Positions 18,013 through 26,059 of a stretch of DNA of 64,000 bases are shown here, piece by piece. A program made the position numbers and the translations under genes. Under the pieces are notes generated by a model. The model saw nothing but the letters and a program-made list of their open reading frames with translations, searched no databases and was not told where the DNA came from. The DNA comes from Streptomyces sp. NBC_00335 (lineage in GTDB: Bacteria > Actinomycetota > Actinomycetes > Streptomycetales > Streptomycetaceae): assembly GCF_036127095.1 (NCBI RefSeq), contig NZ_CP108006.1, forward strand, positions 7,307,501 to 7,371,500, given 5' to 3'. Positions within the stretch are counted from its first letter, which is position 1. Each line of letters begins with the position of its first letter.

Positions 18013-19725
18013 TCAGAGCTTCGACAGCTCGTCCACCAGGTCGTCCAGGCCCAGCGACCCCTGGGACAGCGCCGCCATGTGCCAGGCCTTCAGGTCGAAG
18101 GAATCGCCGTGCGCCGCGCGCGCGTTGTCACGGCCCTGCAGCCAGGCGCGCTCGCCCAGCTTGTAGCCGATCGCCTGGCCCGGCATCGACAGGTAGCGGG
18201 TCAGCTCGCTCTCGACGAAGTCGCCCGGCCGGCCGCTGTGCAGGCCGAAGAACTCCTGCGCCAGGTCGACCGTCCAGCGCTCGCCCGGGTGGAACGGCGA
18301 ATCCGCCGGGATCTCCAGACCCAGGTGCATGCCGATGTCCACGATGACGCGCGTGGCGCGCATCATCTGGGCGTCCAGGTACCCGAGGCGCTGCTCGGCG
18401 TCCTTGAGGTAGCCCAGCTCGTCCATCAGCCGCTCCGCGTACAGGGCCCAGCCCTCGCAGTTGGCGCTGACGAGACCGATGCTGGCCTGGTAGCGGGAGA
18501 GCTGGTCCGCCACGTGCGCCCACTGCGCCAGCTGGAGGTGGTGGCCCGGAACGCCCTCGTGGTACCAGGTGGAGACCAGGTCGTAGACGGGGAAGCGGGT
18601 CTGGCCCATCGTCGGCAGCCAGGTGCGACCGGGACGGGAGAAGTCCTCCGAGGGACTCGTGTAGTACGGGGCCGCGGCGCCGCCCGGAGGGGCGATCCGC
18701 GACTCCACGCGCTTGACCCGCTCGGCGAGTTCGAAGTGGGTGCCGTCGAGGTTCTCGATGGCCTCGTCCATCAGGCCCTGCAGCCAGGCCTGGACCTCAT
18801 CCACGCCCTCGATGTGGGTGCCGTGCACGTCCAGGTGCGCCAGCGCCTCCCACGGACCCGCGTCCGGGAGGATCTTGGCGGCTTCGGCCTTCATCTCCGC
18901 CAGCAGCCGGTGGTACTCCGACCAGCCGTAGGCGTACGCCTCGTCCAGGTCCAGGTCGGCGCCGTTGAAGTAGCGAGACCAGAGGGCGTAGCGCTCGCGG
19001 CCCACCGGGTCGGGCTTGCCCTCGACCGCGGGGGCGTACACGTCCCGCATCCAGTCGCGCAGTTCCAAGACGGCGGCGGTCGCGCCGGCGGCGGCCGCGT
19101 CGAGCTCGGCGCGCAGGGCCTGGGGGCCGGTGGCGGCGAACTCCGCGAAGTAGCCTTCCTTGCCCTCGCCCTCGGCGCCCTCGCCCGCCCAGGCGGTGAG
19201 CTGCTCGATGAAGGTGGCGGTGGGGCGCGGGCTCCCGAACAGGCCGCGGTCCAGGCCGAGCGCGAGGCACTCGCGGTAGCCCGCGTACGCGACCGGTACG
19301 GCGCGCAGCCGTTCGGCGATCGCCGCCCAGTCCTCGTCGGTCTCGGCCGGGGTCAGGGAGAAGATCTCGCGGACCGAGTGCGCGGGGGAGTGGATGTTGC
19401 TGACCGCGCGCAGATCCTCGTCGGCCTCGTGGACGGCGAGTTCGGCGTTGAGGCGCTCGCGCAGCAGGCGGGCGCAGCGGCGCTCGGCATCGCTGTCGGC
19501 GCCCGGCTGCCGCTCGGCGGCGTCGAGCCGCGCGAGCGTGGTGCGGGTGAGTTCGGCGGCCGCCGCGCGGCCCGCCGGGGAGAGGTCCGGGAGCTTTCCG
19601 GAGCTCGCGGCGACACCGAGATAGGTGCCCGTGATCGGGTCGATGGCGATGAGGTCGTCGACGTAGGCATCGGCGACCTGTCGGGGCAGCCGTGCGGCGC
19701 TGTCACTGGTGATGATGTCTGACAT
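18013..19725 (-). CDS. DUF885 family zinc-metallopeptidase-like protein
   Basis: Starting at ATG 19725 (MSDIITSD) the protein is 570 aa. The internal motif STWYHEGVPGHHLQLAQ holds an HExxxxHH arrangement typical of the DUF885 family, thought to be metallopeptidases or carboxypeptidases. The rest is helical and rich in conserved Trp and Tyr (AYAYGWSEYHRLLAEM, NCEGWALYAERLMDELG). No signal peptide is seen, so it should be cytosolic. A TTG start 42 bases upstream would add 14 residues and is less likely. Substrate is unknown, and the neighbours give no hint. Confidence 0.88.
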   Translation of the reverse strand: MSDIITSDSAARLPRQVADAYVDDLIAIDPITGTYLGVAASSGKLPDLSPAGRAAAAELTRTTLARLDAAERQPGADSDAERRCARLLRERLNAELAVHEADEDLRAVSNIHSPAHSVREIFSLTPAETDEDWAAIAERLRAVPVAYAGYRECLALGLDRGLFGSPRPTATFIEQLTAWAGEGAEGEGKEGYFAEFAATGPQALRAELDAAAAGATAAVLELRDWMRDVYAPAVEGKPDPVGRERYALWSRYFNGADLDLDEAYAYGWSEYHRLLAEMKAEAAKILPDAGPWEALAHLDVHGTHIEGVDEVQAWLQGLMDEAIENLDGTHFELAERVKRVESRIAPPGGAAAPYYTSPSEDFSRPGRTWLPTMGQTRFPVYDLVSTWYHEGVPGHHLQLAQWAHVADQLSRYQASIGLVSANCEGWALYAERLMDELGYLKDAEQRLGYLDAQMMRATRVIVDIGMHLGLEIPADSPFHPGERWTVDLAQEFFGLHSGRPGDFVESELTRYLSMPGQAIGYKLGERAWLQGRDNARAAHGDSFDLKAWHMAALSQGSLGLDDLVDELSKL

Positions 19726-19799
19726 GTGGACATCTTCGTATGCGGGACGGGTCCGCGTCATCACCAAACATCGTCAGCCTGCTGACGCGGGGGGCGGCA

Positions 19800-20425
19800 G
19801 CGGCCCGCGATCCCGCTCCTGGAGGATCAACCTGGCCTCCATCCTGGAGACTTCACGGGCGAGGTGAACTCGTCGAGGACCGGCCGCCGGAGCTCGCCGG
19901 GATCCGAATCGGCCGCGTGGGCGGGGTGGTCGTCCGGGCCCGTCGGAGGGAAGACGGCCCGCGAGGCCGACGCGTTCGGGACGACGGAGCCCGGCCCGGG
20001 GGCCCGCCGGTCCGCTCCCGGCCGGACGATCCGACCACCGCCTGCTTCGGGACGGCCCTGTCCCGGCTCGAAGGCACCGAGAGCGCCGTCGCCTTCGCGA
20101 GCGGGATGGCCGCGTAGTCGGCGTGCCTGCTGGTGCGGGGGATGAAGGAGTCGCGTCACGTGGGCGCCGTACGGCCGTTGTACGGGGGCTGCGCCCACCT
20201 GCTGAGCGGCGGCCTGCTGGGGACCCGGGTGACCTGGGTGGATCCGGACGGCACCCGGCCTCCTTCAGCCACCTCATCGTGGCCGAGGGGGACCGCCACG
20301 CCCCGGGCGTGGGCGACCGCTTGCTGCGCTTGTCGGTCGGGCTGGAGGACGTGGACGATCTGTGGGCCGATCCGGGCCGGGCGCCGGACCGGGCGATGGA
20401 GCCGGTGCCCGGTCAGGAGCGGGCC
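19800..20425 (+). pseudogene. Decayed Cys/Met-metabolism PLP enzyme (cystathionine gamma-lyase type)
   Basis: Pieces of a trans-sulfuration enzyme can be read across frames. RLEGTESAVAFASGMAA (ending at a stop near 20117) is the block before the PLP-binding Tyr region. VRPLYGGCAHLLSGGLLGTRVTWVDPDGT (about 20165-20255) is the next conserved block. DRHAPGVGDRLLRLSVGLEDVDDLWAD (about 20288-20370) matches the C-terminus. The middle part, including the SKxxxGH-type lysine segment, is missing, and there are at least two frameshifts and an in-frame stop. It is therefore a non-functional remnant with an internal deletion. Assignment to cystathionine gamma-lyase/synthase rather than methionine gamma-lyase is uncertain. 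Confidence 0.78.
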
Positions 20426-20441
20426 GGGGAGCCGGTCCGGG

Positions 20442-21887
20442 TCACTGCTGGTTGCGGGGTAGGCCGCGGAGGGATTCGCCCGGGAGCTCGTACGGCAGCC
20501 GGGAGCTGACCGGGGTCGCGTCCAGCCGGGCGGTGATCACCAGGGTGCCCTCCTCGATCTGGTAGTCGAGGGGGAGGCCGAGCCCGCGCATGGCGGCGAC
20601 CATGCCGGTGTTCTGGGCCTGGGTGACGGCGTACACGCTGTCGCATCCGGCCTCGACGGCCATCCCGATCAGCCGGCCCAGCAGCTCGGAGCCGATGCCG
20701 CGGCGCTGCCAGTCGTCCTCGATGAGCAGGGCGACCTCGGTCTCGTCGCCGTCCCAGAGCAGGTGGCCGAGGGCGACGAGCTTGCCGGAGGCGGTGGTCG
20801 CGGCGAGGGTGCGGCCGAAGCGCGGGCTCAGCAGGTGGCCGAGGTAGCGGTCGGCGTCGGCGACGGGGCCGTGGTAGCGCAGGCCGAGGGTGCGCTCCGA
20901 GCAGCGGTCGTGCATGGCACGGGCCGCGGGCAGGTCGGAGCCGTCGGCGCGGCGGACGGTGATCTCGTTGCCCTCGGGAAGGGTCAGTACGTCACGGCTG
21001 CGCGGGACCCGCGGTCCGAGCCGGGCGTCCAGCTCGACGAGCGCGCGGGCGCGGGCGAACTCGGTCGGGGTGAACGGCAGGTAGGGCCGCTCGATGGTGA
21101 TGGCACCGCCGGACGGGTCGCGCAGCCGCATGACCGTGGCCTCCAAGACGCCTTCGACGGGCGCGTCGGCGCCGGCGTTGGGGCGCCCGGAGAGGGTGGT
21201 CGCCGGGATGGAGTGGATGGTGCAGCGGCCGAGCAGCTGGCGCAGGGCGAGCGGCAGTTCGGCGGCGTCCAGGGCGGTGCGGGTGGCCAGCCCCAGGACG
21301 CGGGTCGGGGTGTCGACCAGGTCGTGTGCGTCGGCGCGCTCGATCCAGGTGCTGTGGCCGCCGGCGCCGGAGATGGCCCGGGTGAGGTCGGCGGAGGGCA
21401 GCTGATGCGGGGCGCGCAGCAGGAACTCGTCCACCGTGCCGCCCTCGGGGAGCGGGTGCGTCTGCAGGGTCAGGATGTCGACCCCGCTCCGGGCGAGTGC
21501 GGTGCAGAGCGCGGCGAGGCTGCCGGGCTCGTCGCGCACGGTCGTCCGCATCCGCCAGAGGGCGGAGGCCAGTGCGGCGTCCGTACCGGCCGTCGCCGCG
21601 ACCGCGCCCGTGGCGGTGTCCGTGGGCGCGGCGTCCGAAGGCGCGGTGTCCGTGGGCGGCGGCGCATGGCTGTGGCGGCGTGCCCACCAGGTGTGGAACG
21701 CCGCCGTCACCAGGAGTGCGACGGCCGAGGCCACGAGCAGGACCGGGCCGCGGGGACCGTGCACCACGAGGTTGGCGATGGCGTCGGCGACCGCGACGGC
21801 GCAGAAGAGAGCGGCGAGCTCGACGACGTCGCGGCGCCAGTGGTGGCGGTGGGGACGCTGGGCAGGGGCAGCAATACGCTCAGTCAT
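20442..21887 (-). CDS. Membrane-anchored ACT-GNAT protein (GNAT acetyltransferase)
   Basis: From ATG 21887 (MTERIAAP) the product is 481 aa. Residues about 15-60 form two hydrophobic segments (ELAALFCAVAVADAIANLVV and VLLVASAVALLVTAAF). An Ala/Pro/Asp/Thr linker of repeated PTDTAPSDA type follows. Next is an ACT-like fold (MRTTVRDEPGSLAALCTALARSGVDILTLQTHPLPEG) and a middle region. The C-terminal GNAT domain carries the acetyl-CoA motif DDWQRRGIGSELLGRL. This is an unusual combination: an amino-acid-sensing module may gate an acetyltransferase, as in ACT-regulated enzymes, but ligand and target are unknown. A GTG 36 bases upstream is an alternative start. Confidence 0.8.
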   Translation of the reverse strand: MTERIAAPAQRPHRHHWRRDVVELAALFCAVAVADAIANLVVHGPRGPVLLVASAVALLVTAAFHTWWARRHSHAPPPTDTAPSDAAPTDTATGAVAATAGTDAALASALWRMRTTVRDEPGSLAALCTALARSGVDILTLQTHPLPEGGTVDEFLLRAPHQLPSADLTRAISGAGGHSTWIERADAHDLVDTPTRVLGLATRTALDAAELPLALRQLLGRCTIHSIPATTLSGRPNAGADAPVEGVLEATVMRLRDPSGGAITIERPYLPFTPTEFARARALVELDARLGPRVPRSRDVLTLPEGNEITVRRADGSDLPAARAMHDRCSERTLGLRYHGPVADADRYLGHLLSPRFGRTLAATTASGKLVALGHLLWDGDETEVALLIEDDWQRRGIGSELLGRLIGMAVEAGCDSVYAVTQAQNTGMVAAMRGLGLPLDYQIEEGTLVITARLDATPVSSRLPYELPGESLRGLPRNQQ

Positions 21888-22002
21888 GCAGACCACTGTG
21901 ACGCAGGGGTGTTGCGTGATCACGAACGATCTGTGACCGACTGGTTAAGGATCCATCTGGCCGATTTCGCCCTGTTTTCCGGCCGATTTCAGATGTCGGA
22001 CC

Positions 22003-23601
22003 CTACTGCCCCACCCGTCCGGGCTGCAGGGTCCGGGTGAAGAGTACGCCGCCTCCCTGGCGGCGCAGCCGGACGGTGAGCTCGCCGCCGTCCCCGTCGA
22101 TCTCGACCTCCCCGTAGTACGGGGGATTCTCGGACGGGGACATGTTGGCGAAGGGCGCGGACTGGACGTACGCCGTCTCCGGGCCGAAGGTGGCGTCCAG
22201 TCGGCCGGAGGGGAAGCCGCCCGCGCCGATGGGGCCGGAGACGAACTCCCAGAAGGGTGCGAAGTCGGTGAAGGCGGCCCGCTCGGGCGCGTAGTGGTTC
22301 GCGGCCGTGTAGTGCACGTCGGCGGTGAGCCAGAGGGTCCCGGTGATGCGCTGGTGCTTGATGTGCCGCAGCAGCTCCGCGATCTGCAGTTCGCGCCCGA
22401 GCGGCGCCCCGGGGTCGCCCTGGGCGACGGCCTCGAAGTTCGCGGCCCCGTCGGCCACCACGATGCCCAGCGGCATGTCGGCGGCGATGACCTTCCAGGT
22501 GGCGCGGGAGCGCGAGAGCTCGCGCTTGATCCAGGCCAGCTGTTCGGGGCCGAGGATGCCGATGGGGTCGTCGGTCTGGCGGCCGGGGGAGTTCGCGTCG
22601 CGGTAGGTGCGCATGTCGAGGACGAACACGTCGAGCAGCGGGCCGTAGCGCATCACCCGGTACATCCGGCCCTCGGCGCGGCCGCCGCGCAGGTCGGTGA
22701 CGGGGAAGTACTCGCCGAAGGCCCGGCGGGCCCGGCCGGCGAGGGTGTCGACGTCCTTCACGGTGTAGCGGGGGTCGTCGAGGATCTGGCCGGGGTACCA
22801 GTTGTTGCGCACCTCGTGGTCGTCCCACTGGGCGAGGACCGGCACCTGGGCGTTGAAATCGCGCAGGTTGCCGTCGAGCAGGTTGTAGCGGAAGTTGCCC
22901 CGGTACTCGGCGAGGGTCTCGGCGACCTTCGCCTTCTCCTCGGTGGTCACGTTGTGCCACAGGGTTCCGTCGCGCAGCGGTACGGAGGCCTGGATCGGCC
23001 CGTCGGCGTAGATGGTGTCCCCGCTGAAGAGGAAGAAGTCGGGGTTCCGCAGGCGCATCTCGTCGAAGACGCGGTAGCCGCCGAGCTCCGGGTTGATGCC
23101 CCAGCCCTGGCCGGCGAGGTCACCGGACCACAGGAAGCGCACGTCACGGCGGCGGGAGGCGGGCGCGGTCCGGAAGGTGCCGTGGACCGGCTCGCCGGTG
23201 CGGCGCGGATCGTCGGGGTCGGCGAGGAGCACCCGGTAGTGGATCTGCTGTCCGGGCGGGAGCTCGCGCAGGGTGGTGGTGCCCGTGAAGTCGGAGTCCG
23301 GGCCGAGCAGCGGGCCGCGGTGGCGGCGGACGGCGTAGCGGAACGACTCGCTCGGGGAGGTCTCGACGTACATCCGCGCGGGGCGGTCGGAACGCGTCCA
23401 GACGGTGGCCGAGTGGGCGGTGATCTCGCCGGACTGGACGCCCCAGAAGGCGTTCGGGCGGCCCGAGCGGGCGAAGGCGGGCGCCGCCGCGTGGGCGGGA
23501 ATGGACAGGGCGCCCGTCAGGGCGCCGGACAGGGCGAGGCCCACCGGGACGGCGAGGGAACCGCCGAGCAGGGAGCGTCGGGTGTGCGGCAGAGGTGCCA
23601 T
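22003..23601 (-). CDS. phoD: Tat-exported alkaline phosphatase D
   Basis: The chosen ATG at 23601 gives 532 aa beginning MAPLPHTRRSLLGGS, a twin-arginine signal with an AHAAAP cleavage site. An Fn3-like PhoD N-domain (NAFWGVQSGEITAHSATVWTR) precedes the calcineurin-like catalytic part. That part has FLWSGDLAGQG, FSGDTIYADGP, QWDDHEVRNNW, DMRTYRDANS and LTADVHYTAANHY, the metal-binding residues of PhoD. It hydrolyses phosphodiesters and monoesters outside the cell to release phosphate. A tandem 11-nt direct repeat like a PHO box lies about 85-105 nt upstream, so PhoP control is likely. Confidence 0.93.
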   Translation of the reverse strand: MAPLPHTRRSLLGGSLAVPVGLALSGALTGALSIPAHAAAPAFARSGRPNAFWGVQSGEITAHSATVWTRSDRPARMYVETSPSESFRYAVRRHRGPLLGPDSDFTGTTTLRELPPGQQIHYRVLLADPDDPRRTGEPVHGTFRTAPASRRRDVRFLWSGDLAGQGWGINPELGGYRVFDEMRLRNPDFFLFSGDTIYADGPIQASVPLRDGTLWHNVTTEEKAKVAETLAEYRGNFRYNLLDGNLRDFNAQVPVLAQWDDHEVRNNWYPGQILDDPRYTVKDVDTLAGRARRAFGEYFPVTDLRGGRAEGRMYRVMRYGPLLDVFVLDMRTYRDANSPGRQTDDPIGILGPEQLAWIKRELSRSRATWKVIAADMPLGIVVADGAANFEAVAQGDPGAPLGRELQIAELLRHIKHQRITGTLWLTADVHYTAANHYAPERAAFTDFAPFWEFVSGPIGAGGFPSGRLDATFGPETAYVQSAPFANMSPSENPPYYGEVEIDGDGGELTVRLRRQGGGVLFTRTLQPGRVGQ

Positions 23602-23683
23602 CGGTGCGTCTCCAGAGGCCGGCGGGGACGGGCCGGACCAGTGTGTCGCCGTACACCGGCGGCACACCGGACCGCCCGCGTCG

Positions 23684-23705
23684 TGCACGCGAACCATGCG
23701 TGAAC
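23684..23705 (-). promoter_or_regulatory. PHO-box-like direct repeat upstream of phoD
   Basis: On the minus strand two adjacent 11-nt units read GTTCACGCATG and GTTCGCGTGCA. They match the GTTCACC-type direct-repeat layout bound by PhoP in Streptomyces. Position upstream of a phosphatase supports it; the second unit is imperfect. Confidence 0.55.
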
Positions 23706-23738
23706 ACTGATGCGGTCCCCTGGCGCTCCGTCAACACC

Positions 23739-24578
23739 TCATCGGGCGCGCTCCGTTGTGTCCAGGATGACGCGGGCGACCAGGGCCGGGTCGTCGTTCA
23801 TGGGCACGTGGCCGCATCCGGGGAGACGGACGAGGCGGGCGCCGGGGATGGTGTGCTTCGCGCGGACGCCTTGGCGGCGCAGGAGTAGCCGGTCGCGACT
23901 GCCCCAGGCGATGGTGACGGGCAGGCCCGGCAGATCCGCGGTGAACCGTACGGAGCCGCCCGCGGCCAGGGTCTGCTCGAAGCCGGAGGCCTCGCGCAGG
24001 GCGATGGTCTCGGCGACCACGGAGCCGGGCGAACGCCGTCCCGGGCGCGCGTAGATGCTGCCGGTGAGCGCGGCGCGTCCGGCGGCGCTGCGGGCGAGCC
24101 GTTCCACGGCGGAGCGGGGCAGCGCGCCGGCGCCGGCGCGCATCGCGCGGAGCGCTGTGAAGGCGTAGCGGCGCTCGCCCTCCGACCAGAACCCGGCGGG
24201 GGAGAGGGCGGTGACCGAGCGCGCCAGCCCGACGCGCCCCATCTCCAGGGCGAGCAGTCCGCCGAGGGAGTTGCCCGCGACGTGCGGCCGCTCGATGCCG
24301 AGCGCCGCGCAGAGCGCGTTCAGCGCCGAGGCGACGGTGCCGAGATCGTACGGAACCCCGTGCGGCAGCGGCTCCGAGACGCCGAAGCCGGGCAGGTCGA
24401 CGGCGATCACGTCGTACTCGGCGGCCAGGATGTCGGTCACCGGGTGCCAGGCCTGGAGGTGGTGGCCGATGCCGTGGAGCAGCAGGAGCGGCTCGCCCGC
24501 GCCCTTGCGCTCGTAGGCGGCGGTCGTGGTGCGGGGGCCCAGCGGCGAATCGATCGTGAAGGAGACCGTGGCGGTCAT
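23739..24578 (-). CDS. Alpha/beta hydrolase
   Basis: The start at ATG 24578 is preceded by GAGGAG and gives 279 aa (MTATVSFTIDSPLG). The open frame further upstream is an Arg/Pro-rich artefact of a repeat. The fold is clear: LLLLHGIGHH oxyanion strand, nucleophile elbow GNSLGG (Ser about 130), acid in WGSRDRL and base in GCGHVPMND. Such proteins hydrolyse esters, lactones or C-C bonds; the substrate is unknown. A TTACCG..CGGTA element 74-87 nt upstream resembles the operators found before the acyl-CoA dehydrogenase at 60.3 kb, hinting at shared TetR control and a lipid or acyl role. Confidence 0.88.
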   Translation of the reverse strand: MTATVSFTIDSPLGPRTTTAAYERKGAGEPLLLLHGIGHHLQAWHPVTDILAAEYDVIAVDLPGFGVSEPLPHGVPYDLGTVASALNALCAALGIERPHVAGNSLGGLLALEMGRVGLARSVTALSPAGFWSEGERRYAFTALRAMRAGAGALPRSAVERLARSAAGRAALTGSIYARPGRRSPGSVVAETIALREASGFEQTLAAGGSVRFTADLPGLPVTIAWGSRDRLLLRRQGVRAKHTIPGARLVRLPGCGHVPMNDDPALVARVILDTTERAR

Positions 24579-24651
24579 GCTGCTCCTCGTCGGGGGTCGG
24601 GCGGCTTCGGCGGCCGTGTGAGACGGCTTGTCAGTAGTGTCTCTCGACCGG

Positions 24652-24665
24652 TTACCGCCCGGTAG
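24652..24665. promoter_or_regulatory. TetR-operator-like site upstream of the hydrolase
   Basis: TTACCGCCCGGTAG is an imperfect palindrome sharing both TTACC/GGTA half-sites with the two palindromes at 60244 and 60279. It lies 74 nt upstream of the hydrolase ATG. Confidence 0.4.
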
Positions 24666-24693
24666 CCCCTGGAGGCGGGACTTCGGCTTTCGC

Positions 24694-24777
24694 GGTGACT
24701 TCGGCGGCGCCCTTCGTGGTGCCCTCCGCGGCGCCCGCCGCGGCGCTCTTCGGGGTGTCTTCCGTGACGCCCTCCGC
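24694..24777. repeat. Degenerate 12-nt tandem repeat (7 units)
   Basis: Seven head-to-tail 12-nt units (for example GGCGCCCTTCGT, GGTGCCCTCCGC, GGCGCCCGCCGC, GACGCCCTCCGC) fill the divergent region between the hydrolase and the GntR gene. In one frame they would encode RGALRGA and in the opposite strand RRAP repeats, but no start or ribosome site supports translation. Confidence 0.65.
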
Positions 24778-24855
24778 GTGCTTTCCGCGGTGCTCGCGAA
24801 CATCCCGTGAACAGCTTGATGCATATGCCCGATCTGCCCGACAAAGGGATGAGCA

Positions 24856-24869
24856 TTGGTCTTGACCAA
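24856..24869. promoter_or_regulatory. GntR/DasR-type operator palindrome
   Basis: TTGGTCTTGACCAA is a perfect 6+2+6 palindrome 110 nt before the GntR start. It closely resembles the TGGTC-TA-GACCA core of DasR responsive elements, which HutC-type GntR proteins bind. Autoregulation by the adjacent GntR gene, or control by DasR itself, would fit. Confidence 0.6.
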
Positions 24870-24979
24870 GGGGGTGCGCCGACTTATCGTCGCAGGCATA
24901 GTGCAGGAACCTTTAATAAACAAAGGCGCGGAACTCCCGCTGGAACACGGCGAGTGCGGCGATAGCAGGAGGAGTCAGG

Positions 24980-25741
24980 GTGGGGACCACGCAGCTCGAA
25001 ACGGTGCCGGAGCCGAAGTACTTGCACCTCAAGACCGTCCTCAGTGAGGCGCTCGACCAGGACTTCGCCGTGGGCGAGGTCCTGCCGAACGAGCGCGAGC
25101 TCGCCGCCCGCTTCGGTGTGGCCCGCGCGACCCTGCGCCAGGCATTGGAGCAGCTCGAACTCGAAGGCCGCCTCCAGCGCCGCCGCGGCGTCGGCACCAC
25201 CGTCGCCCCGCCGCGCGTGGGCGTCGACGTCGGCAGTGCGCAGCACAGCTGGCCCGGCGAGAGCGTCGACGGGTGGGAGCCGGTGGACGCGGCGGAGGAG
25301 GCCGTGCTCACCCCGGCCCTCCTGAAGCTCCTCGGGACCACCCCCGGCGAGATGGTGCTCGCGGTGCGCCGCAGCCGCGTCGAGCAGGGCCAGGTCCTCG
25401 CGGCCGAGCTGCTGTACGTGCCGGCCTCCTCGGTGCCGGGCCTCTCCGCCATCGACGCCCCGGCCGGTCCGGCCCGCGCCCGGACCGTCATGCGCGAGCT
25501 GCAGAAGCTGGTCCTCGACGGCCAGGACCGCTCGGTGGAGCTCGGCTCCGCCCGTGCCGAGGACGCGAAGGAACTGGACCGCCTGCCCGGCGCCCCGGTC
25601 CTGCTGGTCACCACCCGCTACTTCACGGCGGCGGGCACGGCGGCCGTCTCGGTGGCCACCTACCGGGCGGACACCTGCCGCCTGACCTTCGGCGACACCG
25701 GTGACGTGCAGATCACCCACGACACGCGGGTCGCGTCCTGA
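24980..25741 (+). CDS. GntR-family (HutC/UTRA) transcriptional regulator
   Basis: GTG 24980 follows a strong AGGAGGAG at 24967-24974. The 253-aa protein begins with a winged helix (PKYLHLKTVLSEALDQ, then LPNERELAARFGVARATLRQALEQLELEGRLQRRRGVGTTVA), typical of the HutC/DasR branch. It ends with a UTRA effector domain (LLGTTPGEMVLAVRRSRVEQGQ, VSVATYRADTCRLTF). UTRA domains of this branch often bind amino-sugar phosphates or related ligands. It is not close enough to my memory of DasR to name it so. A ROK regulator lies next door and a palindrome upstream suggests autoregulation. Confidence 0.92.
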   Translation: MGTTQLETVPEPKYLHLKTVLSEALDQDFAVGEVLPNERELAARFGVARATLRQALEQLELEGRLQRRRGVGTTVAPPRVGVDVGSAQHSWPGESVDGWEPVDAAEEAVLTPALLKLLGTTPGEMVLAVRRSRVEQGQVLAAELLYVPASSVPGLSAIDAPAGPARARTVMRELQKLVLDGQDRSVELGSARAEDAKELDRLPGAPVLLVTTRYFTAAGTAAVSVATYRADTCRLTFGDTGDVQITHDTRVAS

Positions 25742-25754
25742 CCACCTGCTGACC

Positions 25755-25779
25755 GGGGCCGCCGCGAAGTGGCGGCCCC
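25755..25779 (+). terminator. Terminator after GntR gene
   Basis: GGGGCCGCC and its exact complement form a 9-bp stem with a 7-nt loop 14 nt after the stop codon. Confidence 0.75.
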
Positions 25780-25798
25780 GCTCGGCCGTCTTCTGCTT

Positions 25799-25820
25799 CA
25801 GCCCGTCCGGCGTTTGAGGA
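25799..25820 (+). repeat. Streptomyces-type interspersed CGTTTGAGG repeat, copy 1
   Basis: CAGCCCGTCCGGCGTTTGAGG belongs to a short intergenic element common in Streptomyces. A second copy in reverse orientation lies at 59440-59464. Confidence 0.55.
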
Positions 25821-25866
25821 CCGGGGCCGGGCAGGGCAGCCGGGGAGCGGGCGAAGGGCGGGTGGG

Positions 25867-25947
25867 GGATCTTGCCCTCCCGTGGATCTTGCCCTCCCGC
25901 AGGGACCCGCCGACGCCGAACCGCAGGGACCCGCCGACGCCGAACCG
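25867..25947. repeat. Two short tandem duplications in the GntR-ROK gap
   Basis: A 16-nt unit GGATCTTGCCCTCCCG occurs at 25867-25882 and 25884-25899. It is followed immediately by two copies of a 24-nt unit (25900-25923 and 25924-25947, beginning CAGGGACCCGCC). These look like recent slippage duplications in non-coding DNA. The rest of 25742-26059 holds no gene. Confidence 0.75.
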
Positions 25948-26059
25948 CGGCATCGAACGGGCGCCGGCCGGCCCGTGAGTGGCGGCGTGTGTGCGGATCC
26001 GCAGCCCCGGAGGAACCGGCGGCGGCGCGGACCCGCACCCGTACCGGCCCCGGAGGGGG

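Noticed and set aside
20763..22040. A 425-codon plus-strand frame opposite the ACT-GNAT gene
   Set aside because: Low-complexity Gly/Arg/Val product; it is the complement of a well-supported gene.
24694..24777. The repeat array as a CRISPR
   Set aside because: Units are directly abutting 12-mers with no spacers and no cas genes nearby.
24579..24923. N-terminal Arg/Pro-rich extension of the alpha/beta hydrolase
   Set aside because: It is encoded by the 12-nt repeat array and the GntR promoter; ATG 24578 has a good ribosome site and the fold starts there.
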